This document shows positions 9,181-17,558 of a stretch of DNA of 64,000 nucleotides, piece by piece; the stretch's first letter is position 1; each line of letters begins with the position of its first letter. Below the pieces are notes generated by a model. The model did not search any database. It saw only the letters and a list, made by a program, of their open reading frames with translations, and had not been told where the DNA came from. The position numbers were made by a program, and so were the translations under genes. Where the stretch lies: the NCBI GenBank assembly GCA_019637645.1, contig JAHBVH010000001.1, positions 149,683-213,682 of the forward strand, given 5' to 3'. The DNA comes from Caldilineaceae bacterium. GTDB lineage: Bacteria > Chloroflexota > Anaerolineae > Caldilineales > Caldilineaceae.

Positions 9181-10665
9181 CTATTTCTCCGTCATCACTG
9201 TCACGCCGGTCCAACCGGGTGGGACGCCTTGCTCGGCTAACTGCGTCGCCTGCACAAGATGATGCCAGGCCACTTTGTCGCGCGGGTTGTGTTGCAAGAT
9301 GCGAAAGAGAATATTTTGGGCGGCATCAAATTCACGCTGATAATAGCGCCGTAGCGCCTCTTCATAATCGGCCTGAGTCTCCTGCTTGAGCTGGCGCATT
9401 AGTGGTAAATCGGCGTCGTAGACTTCATAGAGGTCGAGCGCTGTTTTGCGCCCTTTGACCTGTACCCGATCCAGAAAGCGGATATTGTAGCGGCTTGGAT
9501 CAACCAGACGGCCATAGGTGGCGGCGGAGATGATCAGCGACACATGATAGAATTTGGTCAACCCTTCTAGCCGCGATGTTAAATTGACATCATCCGAGAA
9601 GGCGTCGCCTTGCATACGGTGTTGTTCACCGACCATACCGACCATCATATGACCCGTGTTGACGCCGATGCCCACGCCAATCGGCAACCGATTCTTGCGC
9701 TGCCGATAGTTGTTATACTCGTTGACTTGCATCAACTTCTCGATGCCCGCCTGCACGCCATCATCGGCGCAGCGGGGGAAGACTGCATGGATGCCATCGC
9801 CCAAATATTTGATGATAAAGCCCTGGTGCTGGCGCACGACTGGGCTGACCCGTCCTAGATAGCTGTTGATAAAGGTAAAGTTTTCTTCGGGCGTCATCGT
9901 CTCGGAGATGGTGGTAAAGCCGCGCAAATCGGAGAACATCACCGTCATTTCGCCCGTCACATAGTCGCCCAAGCCAATGTCAATGATGCTCGACTTCGCC
10001 AAAAAGCCAAGATATTCTTGCGGCACAAAACGGCTGGACGCCTGGTTCATCTCTTTCAGGTGGGTAATGTTGTGCCAGGCGCTGAGCAAACTTGGCGCGT
10101 CATTGAACACCAATCCCCGCAGCGAGACATCCACCCACTGCGCTTGACCAGCAACCGTACGGAATTCAACCTCCTGATGATCCACCTCACCCGCTTGGTC
10201 GAGCAGGGTGAGTAACTCGCTTTGCACGGTTGGGTCAGCATAGAAATCGGTGATTTTGCGTCCATGTAGCGCCGCGGTCGAGAGGCCCACCAGCGGGCCA
10301 GCCGTCGCGTTGCTATAGACAATCTCGCCATCGGCGCGGCGACTGATCACGATGGGAATCGGCGTCGCTTCGACAATCAGCCGCAAGCGCCGTTCACTCT
10401 CGCGCAGCGCTTCGGCGGCTTTCTCGTGCAGCTCTTCCTCCACGGCATCGGAATGCGCCGTGGTCATCTCGAGCAGCACCGAGAGATCCTCTTTTTCGGC
10501 GAGCAAGCCGGCTTGGACGGCGTCGCTATGCTCGGCGCTCATCTCGAGTATAATGGCTAGCCGCTCTTTTTCTTCGGCCAGTTCTGCCACCTGTTGTTGT
10601 AAGGCGGCGATCTCGGCGAGTAACGCTTGGGTCGGCGGCGCTTTTTTGCGACGGCTCTGGGTCAT
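9181..10665 (-). CDS. PAS-linked class III adenylate/guanylate cyclase
   Basis: Makes cAMP or cGMP; cytoplasmic. Residues ~1-80 form a coiled coil with two near-identical units (LAIILEMSAEHSDAV and LSVLLEMTTAHSDAV), then a PAS domain (LRLIVEATPIPIVISRR to WHNITHLKEM), then a class III catalytic domain: metal Asp in MFSDLRGFTTISE, second Asp in IKYLGDGIHAVF, and the transition-state Asn/Arg in DDVNLTSRLEGL. A short TPR-like tail follows (YYQREFDAAQNILFRILQHNP). The start at 10665 has GAGGG 8 nt upstream; an alternative ATG at 10680 overlaps the STAS stop codon as TGATG. Substrate choice cannot be fixed by eye. Confidence 0.88.
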   Translation of the reverse strand: MTQSRRKKAPPTQALLAEIAALQQQVAELAEEKERLAIILEMSAEHSDAVQAGLLAEKEDLSVLLEMTTAHSDAVEEELHEKAAEALRESERRLRLIVEATPIPIVISRRADGEIVYSNATAGPLVGLSTAALHGRKITDFYADPTVQSELLTLLDQAGEVDHQEVEFRTVAGQAQWVDVSLRGLVFNDAPSLLSAWHNITHLKEMNQASSRFVPQEYLGFLAKSSIIDIGLGDYVTGEMTVMFSDLRGFTTISETMTPEENFTFINSYLGRVSPVVRQHQGFIIKYLGDGIHAVFPRCADDGVQAGIEKLMQVNEYNNYRQRKNRLPIGVGIGVNTGHMMVGMVGEQHRMQGDAFSDDVNLTSRLEGLTKFYHVSLIISAATYGRLVDPSRYNIRFLDRVQVKGRKTALDLYEVYDADLPLMRQLKQETQADYEEALRRYYQREFDAAQNILFRILQHNPRDKVAWHHLVQATQLAEQGVPPGWTGVTVMTEK

Positions 10666-10679
10666 CTCGGCGGCCCTCA

Positions 10680-11018
10680 TCAGAATTCTAGGCGTAAATT
10701 GGGCAGCAGGCGTTGCAAGTTCACCAACGACTTTTTCTGCCAGGGATATTGTTCGCTGCCCTTGACAATTAACTGGCTGGCTGGCTGTTTGCGCATCTGC
10801 ATCACAAACTTGGAGAGCGTATTGATCCCCGAACTGTTGAGAAATTGCAGTCCACTCACATCCAAGGTCAGCACAGGATGACCCGCCGCCGCGGCGGCAT
10901 TTAGCATCCCTAGAATGGCGTCGTACTCGGCTCCATTCAGGCGAAAACTCCCACTGCACAGCACCGTGGCCGTGTTCGGATCATACTTGGCTTGATAATC
11001 GGTCTGGATGATTTCCAT
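10680..11018 (-). CDS. STAS-domain switch protein (slr1659-like)
   Basis: A 112-aa anti-anti-sigma-type protein. The sequence LTLDVSGLQFLNSSGINTLSKFV is the STAS core: a strand, then the Ser-Ser-Gly turn whose serine is the usual phosphorylation site (second Ser of NSSGI). FRLNGAEYDAILGMLN forms the first helix. It resembles cyanobacterial slr1659-type regulators. Gene order (kinase-like, STAS, cyclase, phosphatase) suggests that its phosphorylation state controls the cyclase made from the next gene, whose alternative start overlaps this stop codon. Confidence 0.82.
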   Translation of the reverse strand: MEIIQTDYQAKYDPNTATVLCSGSFRLNGAEYDAILGMLNAAAAAGHPVLTLDVSGLQFLNSSGINTLSKFVMQMRKQPASQLIVKGSEQYPWQKKSLVNLQRLLPNLRLEF

Positions 11019-11091
11019 CGGGTTCTCCTCAGGCTAAGTCTTGGTATGCGCGACGATTTTTCCAAAAGGGGCATGGCTAGCTGACGAGCGC

Positions 11092-11667
11092 TCAGACCGT
11101 CAACTGCACCATGGTCGTCACCACAACGGCTTCCGGGTTGCCGGGGATGAGCTCAAATTTCCAGCCTAATTCGGCGTGATAGTCATTGAGCATGGTGAGA
11201 AAACCCAGCCCGGACCCGTCGCTGGTTTCATCTTCGGCATTCTGCATCAGCCGTTCCATGTATAACTCATCGGGATCGCCGGTCAGTAGCTCTTCAAGGA
11301 AGCGTTGGAAGCCAGCCAAGGATTGTGGATCAAGGCTGTTGGCGACATAGAAGCGCACGCGCGCTGCATCCAGCTGCATGGTGATCCGAACCGGATACTG
11401 GGCGGGTGCATAGTTGAACTTCATGGCATTTTCGAGCAATTCATTAGCCACATAGCTGACGGCACCCTTGAGTTCGGTGCGCCGATCCAGCGCCGCTGCA
11501 TCATCGCCCGGGAAAAAAGTACTGAGATAATCAGCCAGAAAATCAGCTGATAGACCATTGTTGCGCCAGCGTTCTTGGAGCGAAATCGAACTGGGCGAAA
11601 AGCCAATTTGCAAATATTCCTGCTGATTGACATCCTTTTCTACAAACTTACCCAAGCTTTGGAGCAT
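11092..11667 (-). CDS. GHKL ATPase-type kinase/regulator (slr1658-like)
   Basis: A 191-aa protein with the fold of RsbW/SiaB-type serine kinases. The N box is in VSYVANELLENAMKFNYAP (Glu and Asn in the right places) and a G box is in DGSGLGFLTMLNDYHAEL. It resembles the cyanobacterial slr1658 group. Its likely job is to phosphorylate the STAS protein encoded 73 bp downstream, opposing the SpoIIE phosphatase. The N-terminal ~60 residues (QYLQIGFSPSSISLQERWR) are outside the ATPase core and may bind partners. The catalytic claim is inference from context. Confidence 0.75.
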   Translation of the reverse strand: MLQSLGKFVEKDVNQQEYLQIGFSPSSISLQERWRNNGLSADFLADYLSTFFPGDDAAALDRRTELKGAVSYVANELLENAMKFNYAPAQYPVRITMQLDAARVRFYVANSLDPQSLAGFQRFLEELLTGDPDELYMERLMQNAEDETSDGSGLGFLTMLNDYHAELGWKFELIPGNPEAVVVTTMVQLTV

Positions 11668-11675
11668 GGCTCACC

Positions 11676-11984
11676 TCATTCTATAGAAACCGGTTGCGGT
11701 TGCGTGGTGTATCCTGCGCTGTCACCGACGCTGCTAGCCTGATCCGCTAGATGCTCAACCAGCAGTAGCGGGAAACCCAGGCAGTAGAGCTGTTCGAGTA
11801 CCCCCAGTAATGCGGCCTGGTCAGCGACATTACCCAGTAAGATCGTGATCCCGTACTCACTTGGTTGGTGACGCTGGATCACCCAAACGCCGCTGAGTAG
11901 ATCCAACCAGGCTGCATCGAACCGACCTTGGATATAAATGCGATAGCGGGCCTGGTCATCCGCATGTAGCCCCTGTGCCTTCAT
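11676..11984 (-). CDS. Small conserved Chloroflexi-type protein, function unknown
   Basis: 102 aa, ending 8 nt before the kinase-like gene starts, so part of the same operon. The pattern RYRIYIQGRFDAAWLDLLSG, ILLGNVADQAALLGVLEQLY, LGFPLLLVEHL matches a small single-domain family I associate with Chloroflexota, usually next to LuxR or signalling genes. It looks like a compact alpha/beta domain, possibly STAS-like in size and strand order. No catalytic residues are recognisable. Confidence 0.65.
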   Translation of the reverse strand: MKAQGLHADDQARYRIYIQGRFDAAWLDLLSGVWVIQRHQPSEYGITILLGNVADQAALLGVLEQLYCLGFPLLLVEHLADQASSVGDSAGYTTQPQPVSIE

Positions 11985-12395
11985 GATACCTCTGATCTTC
12001 AGCGCACAGCCTCGTCACTCAGTGTTGGTGTGTCAGGCCGCGGATCGTGACGGGTACGCAATTCTTCGCCCTGGTGATTTCTGGGCAGTGCTCGGGCTGT
12101 TTTGCCGTGAAGTTTGTTCGCCCGACTACTATACCGGGTGCTGGGCATAGCGCGTATTACACAAAAAGTAGTATTTTTAAGCTGAAACGGCATAGGCAAG
12201 GGGAGCGGGAATGGGGCAGACTGTAGCCTCAGCTTACCATAGGATCGGATAGTCATTATGAGGCAGAATGGGGCAGGTCGTCATACCGGTAGAAGTTACG
12301 CAGTTGGCTGGGCAACTAGAGACCTGACCGGTTTGGAAAACCGGTCAGGTCTGGCCTAAGTGCGTAACGCCTAACAGTAGTAAGCGATCAAGGTC
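11985..12395. other. Intergenic region
   Basis: 411 bp between the LuxR gene and the signalling operon. It holds one R1 repeat (listed separately) near the LuxR stop codon. The remaining ~300 bp upstream of the small conserved gene should carry the operon promoter, but I see no convincing -35/-10 pair. A possible 85-codon minus-strand frame here has unconvincing composition and is left out. Confidence 0.6.
12290..12373. repeat. Nested palindromic repeat (family R1)
   Basis: Outer arms AGAAGTTACGCAGTT / AAGTGCGTAACGCCT; inner stem GACCTGACCGGTTT / AAACCGGTCAGGTC. The A:T pair found in most copies is C:G here on both arms, a compensatory change. It follows the LuxR stop codon. Confidence 0.9.
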
Positions 12396-15161
12396 TTAAT
12401 TTAACGGCGGCAAAAGGCTCAATGCTTCCGCTTTAGCAATCGCCTCGCGGCGATTACGCACGCCCAGTTTGGTATAGATATTGTTGGTATGCTTTTTGAC
12501 GGTGTGCGAGGAAATGACCAAGTGGGTGGCAATCTCATCGATCGAGAGCCGTTGGCGGATGAGCCCCAAGAGTTCGAGCTCACGTGGGGTGAGGGGTGTA
12601 ATCCCGTAGAGTTTGGCGTATTGAGTGGTCAGGGCGCGCCGTTCCGCTGGCTCCCGCGTGGCCGGGAAGGACGCCAGCAACAGTTTGATCCGGGGCGATT
12701 GGCCGTGGGTGGCCCCTAGGTGGCGCAATAAATCAGCCATCGGCCTACCGAGATCGATAAAGGTACGCACAAAGCTGCCTGGCTCGCCCAAGGCCAGCGC
12801 CCGGGCCAGCACCGCAAACGCCTCTTCTGTACGTTGGAGCGCGTGCAGCATGAGCGCTTGCAACGCACAAATTTGGATCACTTGCCGTGTATTGTGAACC
12901 GCTTCGGCATGCTGTAGACAAGTGGTGGCAAAGGCCAGGCCCGCGTTCAAGGCCGTGGGCGTGCCGACCGCGAACAAGGCCCGGATGCGTGTCAAGGCTG
13001 GTAATTCGATTTCTAGCTGCGTCCCTTGGTTCGCGGCGGTCTTGATCTCCTGCGTCCGGTACTCGGCGTCGGCTCCTTGCCCATTGAGCAGTGCCAGCCG
13101 CACGGCGAAAGTCGCTGCGTGCTCCAGCAAAGCAGGGCGACGGATTTCGGCAGCAAACTCATGCGCAGCCTGCGCATAGGCCAGCGCCTTGCCCACGCTC
13201 CCCTTCGCCTGTGCAACCAGGGCCAAGCCCAGCAAACTGCTAAAAAAGATCGCCGGATTGGCACGATAGCGCATGGCTTCGACACACTGCCAGTGGTGCG
13301 CGGCAAGGGCTAGATCATTCCGCTCATACCAAACGGTCGCCAGCAAATAGTGCGCCCAGCTATACCAGGTTTCCACAAAGCCGATGCCTTGCCAATCTGC
13401 GGCATACGACTCATCCATGGTGGTCACGGCCTGGGTCGCGAGGTTGACCACTTCGGCTAGGTTACCCGCGTGCAGATGGAGAATGGCGAGCCCGCCGAAT
13501 AAGATGATCTGGATTGCTTGTTGCTGCGCCTTCGCTTCCGCCAACGCCGTACGCAATAGGGTATAGGCAACCACGCGTTCACCCGTGCAAAACTGGGCCG
13601 CGGCGAGGTGAACCAGCACCTGGGTGCGCGCAAAGTAATGCGTGGGGGCGAGCTGGGCGAGGGTGGTTTGGAGCAACAAGATGGCGCGCTGTGGTTCACC
13701 ATGCCAGTAGGCCAAGATCCCAAGGAGGAGATGCAGATCCACCAGCAGCGCTTGGCGTCGCGTGCTGCCAAGCGTTGTATCGTGTTGCAGCTGGGACTCC
13801 AGATTGCCCAACTGCGCCAGCGGCACAACCGGCCCAATGCCAAAGGATGACAACCAGAGCTGAACTAGGCGCAAGCCTGGCCGGGTTTGAATCAACGCTG
13901 CCGGAAAAAACGACAGCCAGCGCGTCAGCGTTGGCCCAGGATGCTGTCGCTCTAGCATCGCGTGAAACTGCGCGAAGACCAGTTCCGCGGCCGCATCCTC
14001 ATCACCGGCGGCCAATGCGTGGCGTAGTGCATCTTCGATCAGACCCATCCTGGCAAACCAGGTACTCGCGCTGTGGTGCAACTGTGCCACACGAGCTGGT
14101 GATTCCGTGCGCTTGAGCTGGTGGCGCAGAAAATCGCGAAAGAGGTCATGATAACGCAGCCAGTCGCCGGTCTGATCGAGCGGAATGACAAAAAGATTAT
14201 GGGCTTCCACTTGGGCGATCAACGTTTGGCTAGCACCCAGCGGTAGACGGTCGGCCAGGAGCGCGTCGGCCAGCGGCGCGCAGAAGCGCTCCACGAGCGC
14301 AGTGGACAACACAAATTCGCGCAGGGGCTCCCCAAGGCGCTCCATCACCTCCTCCACCAAATAGTTGACCAATAGCCGGTTATGGCCATGAAATTGCTCT
14401 AGGAATTGCTGCGGGTGCTGGGGCTGCCCCGCACGGCTGGACAAGTGCAGTGCGGTGACCCAGCCTTCGGTGCGCGTATGGACAAGCCTGACCACATCCT
14501 CACCCAGCGCCTGACCAAGCCGCTGGGTGAGAAAGTTGCGCGTTTCCTCAACCGTGAAGCGTAGATCGCTCGCACGCAATTCGGTGATCTGGCGTTCCAT
14601 CCGCAAACGCCCCAAGTACAAGGGGGGGTCGGTACGCGCAAGGATCACGATGTGCAGCTGGGATGGCAAATAGCGCAACAAATGGCGGATGACCCCATGC
14701 ACCTCGGCGGAACGGATGAGATGATAATCATCGAGGACGAGCACCAGTTCAACGGTGAGCGCACTCAATTCGCTGACCACCAGGTTGGCGAGATAGTCCA
14801 CCCCAGGCCCGTGCGCCGATCCCAATAGGCTCAGGGTCGTGGGGCACGCCCCTGGTTCACAGGTGCGCACGGCAGCAATCAGATAGCGCAGAAACTGGAC
14901 AAGCTGATTGTCTCCTGCATCTAAAGAGAGCCAGCACGATTTTAGCGGTTGGCTTGAAGGTGTTGACCCCGCTTCACCCTTGTCCAGCCACTGGCTGACC
15001 AGCGTGCTTTTGCCAAAGCCGGGGGGCGCAGACAGGAGAATGAGGTTGTGCCGCAAACCCGCATCCAACCGGGCCATCAGCTCTGGGCGCGCGATCCAGT
15101 GCGCATCCGTCCGTGGGCGATACAGCTTTGTTGTGAGCAGCAGGGTCGGTTGGACTTGCAT
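12396..15161 (-). CDS. MalT-like LuxR family ATP-dependent transcription activator (LAL)
   Basis: A 921-aa regulator. The N-terminus (LLTTKLYRPR, then Walker A APPGFGKS at residues 45-52 and Walker B LVLVLDDYHLI near 140-150) is the STAND ATPase of MalT-type activators. The middle is winged-helix plus TPR-like helices. The C-terminus is a LuxR helix-turn-helix (LTPRELELLGLIRQRLSIDE, then SSHTVKKHTNNIYTKLGV). Such proteins bind an inducer, oligomerise with ATP and activate promoters. Its targets are unknown; the signalling operon just downstream on the same strand is one candidate. Full length for the family. Confidence 0.93.
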   Translation of the reverse strand: MQVQPTLLLTTKLYRPRTDAHWIARPELMARLDAGLRHNLILLSAPPGFGKSTLVSQWLDKGEAGSTPSSQPLKSCWLSLDAGDNQLVQFLRYLIAAVRTCEPGACPTTLSLLGSAHGPGVDYLANLVVSELSALTVELVLVLDDYHLIRSAEVHGVIRHLLRYLPSQLHIVILARTDPPLYLGRLRMERQITELRASDLRFTVEETRNFLTQRLGQALGEDVVRLVHTRTEGWVTALHLSSRAGQPQHPQQFLEQFHGHNRLLVNYLVEEVMERLGEPLREFVLSTALVERFCAPLADALLADRLPLGASQTLIAQVEAHNLFVIPLDQTGDWLRYHDLFRDFLRHQLKRTESPARVAQLHHSASTWFARMGLIEDALRHALAAGDEDAAAELVFAQFHAMLERQHPGPTLTRWLSFFPAALIQTRPGLRLVQLWLSSFGIGPVVPLAQLGNLESQLQHDTTLGSTRRQALLVDLHLLLGILAYWHGEPQRAILLLQTTLAQLAPTHYFARTQVLVHLAAAQFCTGERVVAYTLLRTALAEAKAQQQAIQIILFGGLAILHLHAGNLAEVVNLATQAVTTMDESYAADWQGIGFVETWYSWAHYLLATVWYERNDLALAAHHWQCVEAMRYRANPAIFFSSLLGLALVAQAKGSVGKALAYAQAAHEFAAEIRRPALLEHAATFAVRLALLNGQGADAEYRTQEIKTAANQGTQLEIELPALTRIRALFAVGTPTALNAGLAFATTCLQHAEAVHNTRQVIQICALQALMLHALQRTEEAFAVLARALALGEPGSFVRTFIDLGRPMADLLRHLGATHGQSPRIKLLLASFPATREPAERRALTTQYAKLYGITPLTPRELELLGLIRQRLSIDEIATHLVISSHTVKKHTNNIYTKLGVRNRREAIAKAEALSLLPPLN

Positions 15162-15203
15162 CGATGTCTCTATCTATGGGTGAATCAGGTCGAATCAGCC
15201 TTG

Positions 15204-15231
15204 AGTATACACAGATTACAAGAATCACCAA
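15204..15231 (-). promoter_or_regulatory. Candidate sigma-70 promoter of the LuxR gene
   Basis: On the minus strand: TTGGTG (15226-15231), a 16-nt spacer, then TATACT (15204-15209). Transcription would begin near 15197, leaving a leader of about 35 nt before the ATG at 15161. No other good pair is seen. Confidence 0.45.
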
Positions 15232-15259
15232 ACACTGGGCCATAACAGGCGTATACATC

Positions 15260-15302
15260 AACGGCAAGCATGAAGCGAAGCGTATGCTTGCCGTTTTCTT
15301 TT
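15260..15302 (+). terminator. Rho-independent terminator-like hairpin, plus strand
   Basis: AACGGCAAGCAT (15260-15271), a 12-nt loop, and ATGCTTGCCGTT (15284-15295), followed by TTCTTTT. The 12-bp stem is perfect and the T tract is on the plus-strand side. No plus-strand gene lies upstream; the LuxR gene is divergent. It could end antisense transcription or a small RNA. Confidence 0.7.
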
Positions 15303-15436
15303 CGGACGGTACAGCGTCATACAAAACTAACGCAAATAAAAGGCTTCCAAAAAGTTGTTCCTTTTTGTTTTGGTTAGCTTTTGTGGTGAATTGGTTACGG
15401 TGGTCAAAGGAGAAATCAGGTGGAATGCGGTGAAAA

Positions 15437-15493
15437 GTTACTGTTTACGTTTGGGGTTACTGTTTACGTTTGAGGTTACGTTGGGTTTACGGG
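15437..15493. repeat. 19-bp direct repeats upstream of the serine protease gene
   Basis: Two tandem 19-bp units beginning GTTACTGTTTACGTTTG at 15437 and 15456, then a degenerate third unit at 15475. They lie 55-110 bp upstream of the protease start, where an activator or repressor could bind in register (about two helical turns apart). Confidence 0.7.
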
Positions 15494-15547
15494 TGCGGAC
15501 TATGCTGGCATTAGGCAAATTTTTTACCCAATTCAATAGGAAAGCTT

Positions 15548-16546
15548 ATGAAACCCAATCCACGGAACAACAGCGCTATCATCCTGATCCTGATCTGTCT
15601 CTGCCTGCTTAGTGCCTGCACAATTGATAGCAACCAATTGGCCGGTACTGCACTGTTACAAACCCCAGCCGATTCCAGCCAGACCGATCCCAATCCTGAG
15701 CAACATCAAGTGTATCTGCCATTGGTCGAGCAAAATATGGCTAGTGACCCCAATGCCGCAATACCGGAAGTGCTTCCTGTTGCCGAAGAACCGGCTGACG
15801 TGCAAGCGGCCGTGGTTGGTGGTACAGCCGCCACACCGGGGGAGTATCCTTGGCAGGCAATGCTCATGCATAAGGGCAGCTTCTATTGTGGTGGTTCCTT
15901 GATCGAGATGCGTTGGGTGCTGACGGCTGCCCATTGCTTGGTCGGGTACGCTATGAAAGACTTACAAGTTGTTTTGGGTGCACATGATAGAACCGCTACG
16001 AATGAAGCGAGCCGTCAACGCTTTAGTCCCATACGTATCATCGTTCATCCGAGTTATAGTCCGGCTACGCTTGCCAATGACATTGGCCTAATCCAATTGG
16101 ACAAGGGCGCTACCGTAACTAGAAGCGTTGATTTCATTCGTTTGGACACCCCAACCGCTGTTAATGTACCAGCAAGCTTTAACCTTCGTTTTCAGGTCGT
16201 CACCACCGGGTGGGGCAGGCTTAATGCAAGCGGACCGACCGCTATCATTCTCCAGAAGGTGACGCTGCCGATTGTTCCCAATGATGTTTGCAAACAAACA
16301 TATGGAGCGTATATAACGGATAACGTGATCTGTGCTGGTTTAAAAGAAGGCGGCAAAGGTAGCTGTAATGGGGACAGTGGCGGGCCATTAGTACAAGGGC
16401 AAGACCTTTTTGGGAAGCTGATCGGAGTCACCAGCTTTGGGGGAACACAATGTGCTGGTCCCCTTAGTTATACTGTATTCACTCGGGTTGCGAATTATAC
16501 CGATTGGATTCGCCAAACTGTGGGAGGTATCTATCTTGGCCGGTAA
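15548..16546 (+). CDS. Chymotrypsin-family serine protease, lipoprotein
   Basis: A 332-aa S1 protease exported as a lipoprotein: hydrophobic LILICLCLLSAC with lipobox Cys24. A linker contains VYLPLVEQ. The catalytic domain starts at an activation-type VVGG (89-92) and keeps the triad His129 (LTAAHC), Asp178 (NDIGLIQL) and Ser277 (GDSGGP). The residue matching chymotrypsin 189 is Gly271 (KGSCNGDS), not Asp, so trypsin-like Arg/Lys specificity is not expected. Six or more cysteines could form the family's disulfides. Bacterial S1 proteases with a pro-segment before VVGG are probably activated by cleavage. The start has AATAGGAAAGC upstream. Confidence 0.93.
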   Translation: MKPNPRNNSAIILILICLCLLSACTIDSNQLAGTALLQTPADSSQTDPNPEQHQVYLPLVEQNMASDPNAAIPEVLPVAEEPADVQAAVVGGTAATPGEYPWQAMLMHKGSFYCGGSLIEMRWVLTAAHCLVGYAMKDLQVVLGAHDRTATNEASRQRFSPIRIIVHPSYSPATLANDIGLIQLDKGATVTRSVDFIRLDTPTAVNVPASFNLRFQVVTTGWGRLNASGPTAIILQKVTLPIVPNDVCKQTYGAYITDNVICAGLKEGGKGSCNGDSGGPLVQGQDLFGKLIGVTSFGGTQCAGPLSYTVFTRVANYTDWIRQTVGGIYLGR

Positions 16547-16682
16547 TCCCACCAGCCTATCGTGGTATCCGTGTTGACTTTTCTCCCCGCCCTTGACACT
16601 GCCCTTGATACCGCCCCACAGCTTCTTCTTTTTCTTCACTTTTACGCGAAGTTTGGCTATGTTACAATCTATTTGTAACTAA

Positions 16683-16718
16683 ATACGCTACGGTGACAAG
16701 CCGCTCACCGTAGCGTAT
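16683..16718. other. Perfect 14-bp hairpin in a 640-bp spacer
   Basis: ATACGCTACGGTGA (16683-16696), loop CAAGCCGC, TCACCGTAGCGTAT (16705-16718). No T tract follows on the plus strand; on the minus strand TTTAG follows, so it could be a weak terminator read leftward. A second small palindrome (GTTACA/TGTAAC) lies just before it. The rest of 16547-17190 has no gene I can support. At 16797-16810 the sequence CTAAGCAACGGTTT recurs, which is also the arm of the hairpin at 45628. Confidence 0.6.
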
Positions 16719-16951
16719 CCATGGGGTTATCTAGTTGCTCCTTCGTTTATATCCTCTGTTTTACCAACCCTGTCATGCTTCGTCTTCCCCTGATTCCTAA
16801 GCAACGGTTTGAAAAGGCCATCAAGTGGCAACCTGCTTCTTCCTGGAAGGGCAATCGGCACCTTTGTCCCTTTTTAACCCGTTTCTAAGCTGCGCTGGCG
16901 ATTAGGTAAAGACAATCATGAAGATCCGCGAATTTTCGGCACTGAAATCTA

Positions 16952-17036
16952 TTAGAAGTTACGCAGTTGACTGGCGTGACCAGAGACCTGACAGGTTTTC
17001 CAAACCTGTCAGGTCTTGTCTAAGTGCGTAACTCCT
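16952..17036. repeat. Nested palindromic repeat (family R1)
   Basis: Outer arms AGAAGTTACGCAGTT / AAGTGCGTAACTCCT; inner stem GACCTGACAGGTTT / AAACCTGTCAGGTC. Lies in the long spacer between the two protease genes. Confidence 0.9.
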
Positions 17037-17190
17037 ATCTATATCAACAACTCCCCTGTCTATACGTTGAACGATGAGTGGGCAAGCCGGGGCGCACAGT
17101 TTTTGTTGCGCTTCTGTGAAAGCTGACCCCAGCGTAGATTGGCCTGCTCAGGTACCGAACAAATCAGCCCAAGAAATGGAGAAAAGAGCG

Positions 17191-17397
17191 ATGGTGAAGA
17201 ATCGTTTCGCCAAGGGGCCGGAAGGGTGGTGCTCCTATGATTACCATGCCAGCGTCATTGCTAGTGCTGAAATCTTTGTGATGGCTAGTTGGCAGCCAAA
17301 GGGTGGGATCAACGATGCTGCTTACATTTGGTCAGATCATCACCGTTGGAGCGCGGATACGCCAGAACAGCCCGTTTCCATCCTGGCGTTCATTTAA
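17191..17397 (+). pseudogene. Short fragment of a Trp-rich extracellular/propeller-associated domain
   Basis: A 68-codon frame whose ATG (17191) is preceded by GGAG at a good distance. The protein (FAKGPEGWCSYDYHASVIA, FVMASWQPKGGINDAAYIWS, DHHRWSADTPE) has the look of the start of a larger sugar-binding or jelly-roll domain. Its opening resembles the FDHGPGGWCAWGTG start of the gene at 56467. It then stops abruptly, so it is probably the 5' remnant of a longer gene. It could instead be a small intact gene. Confidence 0.45.
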
Positions 17398-17558
17398 ACT
17401 GTGAACGAAGTGTCCATATTCGACTGAAGTTAAATATTTTGACAGCTTACTGTAATTAAATGTAAGCATAAATGTATTATAATTACTTTTATATAAAGTT
17501 CTTGTTCCCTTATCTAGGAAACCCAATCGTCCTTTTGCAAAGAGTTAGGATCAGTCCA

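Noticed and set aside
11999..12256. 85-codon minus-strand frame before the small conserved gene
   Set aside because: Composition unlike neighbours, no ribosome-binding site at its start, no recognisable motif.
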